Assembly: GCA_964530165.1 (NCBI GenBank)
Contig: CAZGYE010000109.1
Span: 1 to 16,078 of the forward strand
Length of the DNA stretch: 16,078 bases
Direction: 5' to 3'
Origin: CAZGYE01 sp964530165
GTDB taxonomy: Bacteria > Planctomycetota > Planctomycetia > Planctomycetales > Planctomycetaceae
Shown here one piece after another: positions 13,398 to 16,078 of the stretch; within the stretch, counting starts at the first letter, position 1; each line of letters starts with the position of its first letter. The notes under the pieces are model-generated. The model made no database searches, was not told where the DNA came from, and saw nothing but the letters and a program-made list of their open reading frames with translations. The translations under genes were made by a program, and so were the position numbers.

Positions 13398-13403
13398 CCG
13401 GGA

Positions 13404-14777
13404 TTACTCCTCCTGTAGAACAACGGCCGGATCTTGCCCGGCGGCCAACATCGCCGGAATCCAGGTCGCCAGACCCGATAGCAGCGGCGCAACGACCGGC
13501 GTCAAAAACACGACCAGGAGAAGCAGCCGCGAGGCGAACAATTCCGCCCGCGCCTCCGGCGTGCCCGGCACATCTCCAAACGCCAGGCCGACTCCCAATC
13601 CGGCCACACAACCCACCACGGCCCCCAGCAAGCCCATCAGCAAAGCCTTGCCGAGAAAAATCAACAGAATCTGTCTCGAGCGGAAACCGATCGCCCGCAG
13701 GATGCCGATCTCCGAGTTCCGCTGCCGGACGTTGCCGAACGCCAACAGGGCGATCCACACTGCACAGCCGACAAACACCAGCGGAACCAGCACCGCGGCG
13801 AATTGTTCGCGGCGCTGCTGGAACTGCGTGCGGTTTTGTCTCTCGCTTTTTAACTGGGCCGCCCCCGTTTGCTTCTCTCGCTTGAGCGCCTCCGCGGCGG
13901 CTTGCCGGGCCTTGTTGCGGGCCTCGGCGCGAGCCAGGGCCGGCGGCCCGCGTTCGATCACTCGGGTGCCCGGCAGGATGCTGGCGATCTCCGCGCGAAT
14001 CTCGACGACACGATCTTCCGTCGCACAGTTGCACTCCAATGCCAGAATCGCGTTGACGAGGTTCTCCATGCCGAGCATTTGCTGCGCCTCGGCCAGATTG
14101 ACCCAAACCGTGTAGTCGTCGACCGTGCCACGCTCTTGGAGAAGTTTGGTGACGGTGAACTCCCTGCCGAGCAGCGTCACTTTCTCGTCCTGGGTGACCT
14201 TCTTCTGCGAGGGATCACTCGGCGAGTGCAACTGATAACCGACAACCATCGTCCCTTTGGGCACCTGGTCTCGCAACGGTTGCTTCAGCGCGCGATGCAT
14301 CAATGGCACTTCACCCCGCGTACCGGTCAGAATAATCGACCGGTTCATCTCCTCCCAATGGAGCTTCCTCATCACCAACGGCAGCAGATGGTTGATTGTG
14401 ACGATCTTCGAATTGGCCAGCCGATCGACCAACTCCTCCTTCATTGTTTCAGAGAGCGTTCCTTCCACCTGCAATTCGTTCAGATCCTGCTCTTTGGGCA
14501 GGACGAGGATGTTGAAGCCGAGCCCCTTGGTGATCTTCCGCATCGCGTCTTCGAGTTCCTTGCCGGCCGCCTCGACCTCTTGCTTTTTCTGCGCGACGCG
14601 CTGCGCGACTTGCTGCTTGCGCTGGATCAGTATTTCCCGGGTGCGAATGTCGTCGGCCCGCAACAACGTCAGCGCCCCGACCAGACAGCCGACCGCGACC
14701 GTCACCGAGAGCAGGCCCAACACGAAGTTGAGCTTCCGGTGGGAGATCTCACGCAGGACCAGTCGCCAGAGTCTCAT
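13404..14777 (-). CDS. FtsX-family (LolC/MacB-type) ABC transporter permease
   Basis: 457 residues from ATG 14777 to TAA 13406-13404. The first membrane segment is near residues 17-40 (FVLGLLSVTVAVGCLVGALTLL), followed by a coiled-coil-like stretch rich in Gln/Lys/Glu (47-80), a periplasmic domain, a second charged helix (about 290-330) and three C-terminal membrane segments. NSEIGILRAIGFRSRQIL and the ending DPAVVLQEE are typical of FtsX permeases. The ATG overlaps the upstream gene's stop in an ATGA, and the ATPase follows after 6 nt, so the three genes form one unit. The substrate is unknown; the neighbouring lipoprotein-like protein is a candidate partner. Confidence 0.92.
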   Translation of the reverse strand: MRLWRLVLREISHRKLNFVLGLLSVTVAVGCLVGALTLLRADDIRTREILIQRKQQVAQRVAQKKQEVEAAGKELEDAMRKITKGLGFNILVLPKEQDLNELQVEGTLSETMKEELVDRLANSKIVTINHLLPLVMRKLHWEEMNRSIILTGTRGEVPLMHRALKQPLRDQVPKGTMVVGYQLHSPSDPSQKKVTQDEKVTLLGREFTVTKLLQERGTVDDYTVWVNLAEAQQMLGMENLVNAILALECNCATEDRVVEIRAEIASILPGTRVIERGPPALARAEARNKARQAAAEALKREKQTGAAQLKSERQNRTQFQQRREQFAAVLVPLVFVGCAVWIALLAFGNVRQRNSEIGILRAIGFRSRQILLIFLGKALLMGLLGAVVGCVAGLGVGLAFGDVPGTPEARAELFASRLLLLVVFLTPVVAPLLSGLATWIPAMLAAGQDPAVVLQEE

Positions 14778-15994
14778 GGTTGTTTTCGAGAGATCAACAG
14801 GAAGCTTGCCCCTGCAACGACGATCACGCTGATGCCCGCAACCAGCAAGATGTTCCGCAACAGCGGACTCACGCCGACGTCGACGGTGGGCGTCGGGGCG
14901 TGGCCGGCATCGTCGGTGAGGGCCGTTTGCGTCGGCGCGTCCGGAACCTGTTTCGGTTCGGGCTGAGGCCCGGGCTGAGGCTCGGTTTCGGCCGTTTCGG
15001 TCTCCTCGCCGTCGCCTGCCGGCGGCTTGGCCGCAAAACTGCCCAGGCCCATCAGCGGCGGCAAGGCCTGGTCAATCTCGATGGTCGGATCGATCAAGGT
15101 CTCCCAATCGACCGCCGTCAGCAAGTCGACGCCCGGGTTCATGTCCTTCACCTGACACGAACAGGGACCGGACAGAAACATGCACGCTTCGTCGATCGTG
15201 TCGTTGTTGATTCCCGCCCCGATCAGAGCGTACAGCGCTCGACCACGGCCGAAAATCGGGAAGGCCATTGGCTGGTTTGCGAATTCCGCGTCTTTGAGGT
15301 CCTCTTCGCTGCCGAGCAACATCTCGATTAACAACTTCTCTTTCGGGTCTTTGCGCGAAAGACGCAGCAGCGCGTAAGACAACTTCAGGTTCTCCGGGTC
15401 GACGTCGATCAACCCTTGGGCCACATCCTGCTCGTCGATTTCCGGCAGCGCCAATTCCTTCTCCAAATAAGCGAGTCGGCCTTCGAGCAATTTGTAAGCC
15501 GCGTCGTCCTTCTTTTTGTCGCCGCCTTCCAGCAGCAGCCAGACGACCGACTCCCCTTTGAGCAGCAGCCGGGCCACCTCCTGGCGCAGCGGCGAGATGA
15601 GCAGCCCCTTGACGATCTCCTGCGAGAGCGGACCGGCCCACACGTCCACCGGAATCCGGGTCGCGATCGGGTACTTCACGACCATCCACGGCAACGTGTC
15701 GGTCTTCTGCGCCTTCCACATCGCCAATTGTTCCTTGATCGGCTTCGCGTCCAGGTCGACCATGTGCACCCGCACGTTGGCGTGCTTTTCGCCGGCCAGA
15801 CCTTCGGGCGTCAAGTCGTCGACGATTGACTGCTGCTTCTCGGTCAGCTTGCCCCGGTGAAACACGACCACCTCAAAGGGATCGGGCCGCCAGCGTTCCA
15901 GCGCGTAACGGAATACCGGCACCGAACATGCCCACAACCCAGTCGTGACCGATACCACACAGCTCGCAATCACCAGCAGGATGACACGTTTCAC
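14774..15994 (-). CDS. Membrane-anchored lipoprotein-like protein with CSVPVFRYALERW motif
   Basis: 406 residues from GTG 15994 to TGA 14776-14774. GTG is preferred because GAGGAG lies 7 nt upstream in a leader nearly identical to that of the gene at 3285; ATG 16009 (GAGGGG 6 nt upstream) would add five residues and is possible. The N-terminus is a signal-like segment (KRVILLVIASCVVSVTTG) ending LWAC, an atypical lipobox, followed by SVPVFRYALERW, which I recall as a hallmark of a planctomycete family. The middle has thioredoxin-like sequence (RVHMVDLDAK, TLPWMVVKYP) without a CxxC active site, a helical part, and CMFLSGPCSCQ. A Pro/Glu-rich linker leads to a C-terminal membrane helix (LLVAGISVIVVAGASFLLIS). 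It overlaps the permease gene by 4 nt, so it probably works with that transporter. Function unknown. Confidence 0.83.
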   Translation of the reverse strand: MKRVILLVIASCVVSVTTGLWACSVPVFRYALERWRPDPFEVVVFHRGKLTEKQQSIVDDLTPEGLAGEKHANVRVHMVDLDAKPIKEQLAMWKAQKTDTLPWMVVKYPIATRIPVDVWAGPLSQEIVKGLLISPLRQEVARLLLKGESVVWLLLEGGDKKKDDAAYKLLEGRLAYLEKELALPEIDEQDVAQGLIDVDPENLKLSYALLRLSRKDPKEKLLIEMLLGSEEDLKDAEFANQPMAFPIFGRGRALYALIGAGINNDTIDEACMFLSGPCSCQVKDMNPGVDLLTAVDWETLIDPTIEIDQALPPLMGLGSFAAKPPAGDGEETETAETEPQPGPQPEPKQVPDAPTQTALTDDAGHAPTPTVDVGVSPLLRNILLVAGISVIVVAGASFLLISRKQP

Positions 15995-16026
15995 GGTGGT
16001 TCTCCTCATTTGTCGCCCCTCGGACC

Positions 16027-16078
16027 GGGTGAAAAAGGGGACAGGTCCAATTTGCCGGGACGGCCCGCAGGGTGCTAC
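16027..16078 (+). repeat. 83-bp palindromic repeat, copy 3, cut by the right edge
   Basis: The left arm (16027-16053) has no mismatch to the complement of the copy 1 right arm, and the first 25 nt of the loop (16054-16078) equal those of copies 1 and 2. It lies 17 nt upstream of ATG 16009 (32 nt from GTG 15994) of the first gene of the minus-strand run, that is, in its leader or promoter region. Confidence 0.88.

Overview
The window is GC-rich and looks like a chromosomal segment of a planctomycete, probably of the Pirellula/Rhodopirellula type. Three protein signatures support this. The large surface protein at the left edge starts with an Arg-rich stretch and the motif LEDRTLLS. The lipoprotein-like protein at the right edge carries CSVPVFRYALERW. 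A secreted tri-haem protein resembles the alpha subunit of hydrazine synthase in architecture. This lineage call rests on remembered family signatures, not on a search.

Layout. (1) 1-2728, minus strand: most of an RTX-type calcium-binding repeat protein, whose C-terminus runs off the left edge. (2) 2729-3284: a divergent intergenic region with an imperfect palindrome, a possible promoter and the first copy of an 83-bp palindromic repeat. (3) 3285-6206, plus strand: a secreted beta-propeller plus PHP-type metallohydrolase. (4) 6207-6394: a convergent junction with terminator-like stem-loops. (5) 6395-16009, all minus strand: a seven-gene run. In transcription order it holds a membrane-anchored lipoprotein-like protein, an FtsX-type ABC permease, a LolD/MacB-type ATPase, a membrane-anchored protein with two tandem ModA-like binding domains, a MoaD/ThiS-type carrier ending in Gly-Gly, a MoeB/ThiF-type E1 enzyme, and a tri-haem HzsA-like protein.

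How the genes may work together. The first three genes of the run are tightly packed (4-nt overlap, then a 6-nt gap) and form a lipoprotein-export or mechanotransmission type ABC unit. The ModA-like, MoaD-like and E1 genes suggest binding of an oxyanion or metal outside the membrane and sulfur-carrier chemistry inside. The last gene is an exported redox protein. Whether all seven form one pathway is inference from order and strand. No molybdate permease (ModB), MoaE or other cofactor gene is in the window.

The most distinctive property is the density of small palindromic, probably mobile, sequences. An 83-bp palindrome occurs three times, once inside the open reading frame of the haem protein and twice just ahead of a gene. 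A REPIN-like element between the ATPase and ModA-like genes is flanked by a 10-bp direct duplication that includes the ATPase stop codon. A family of AT-rich inverted repeats bounded by TCAAG/CTTGA lies at the 3' ends of three consecutive genes and supplies the stop codon of one. Almost every wide gap in the gene run is made of such elements. No tRNA, rRNA or CRISPR array was seen.
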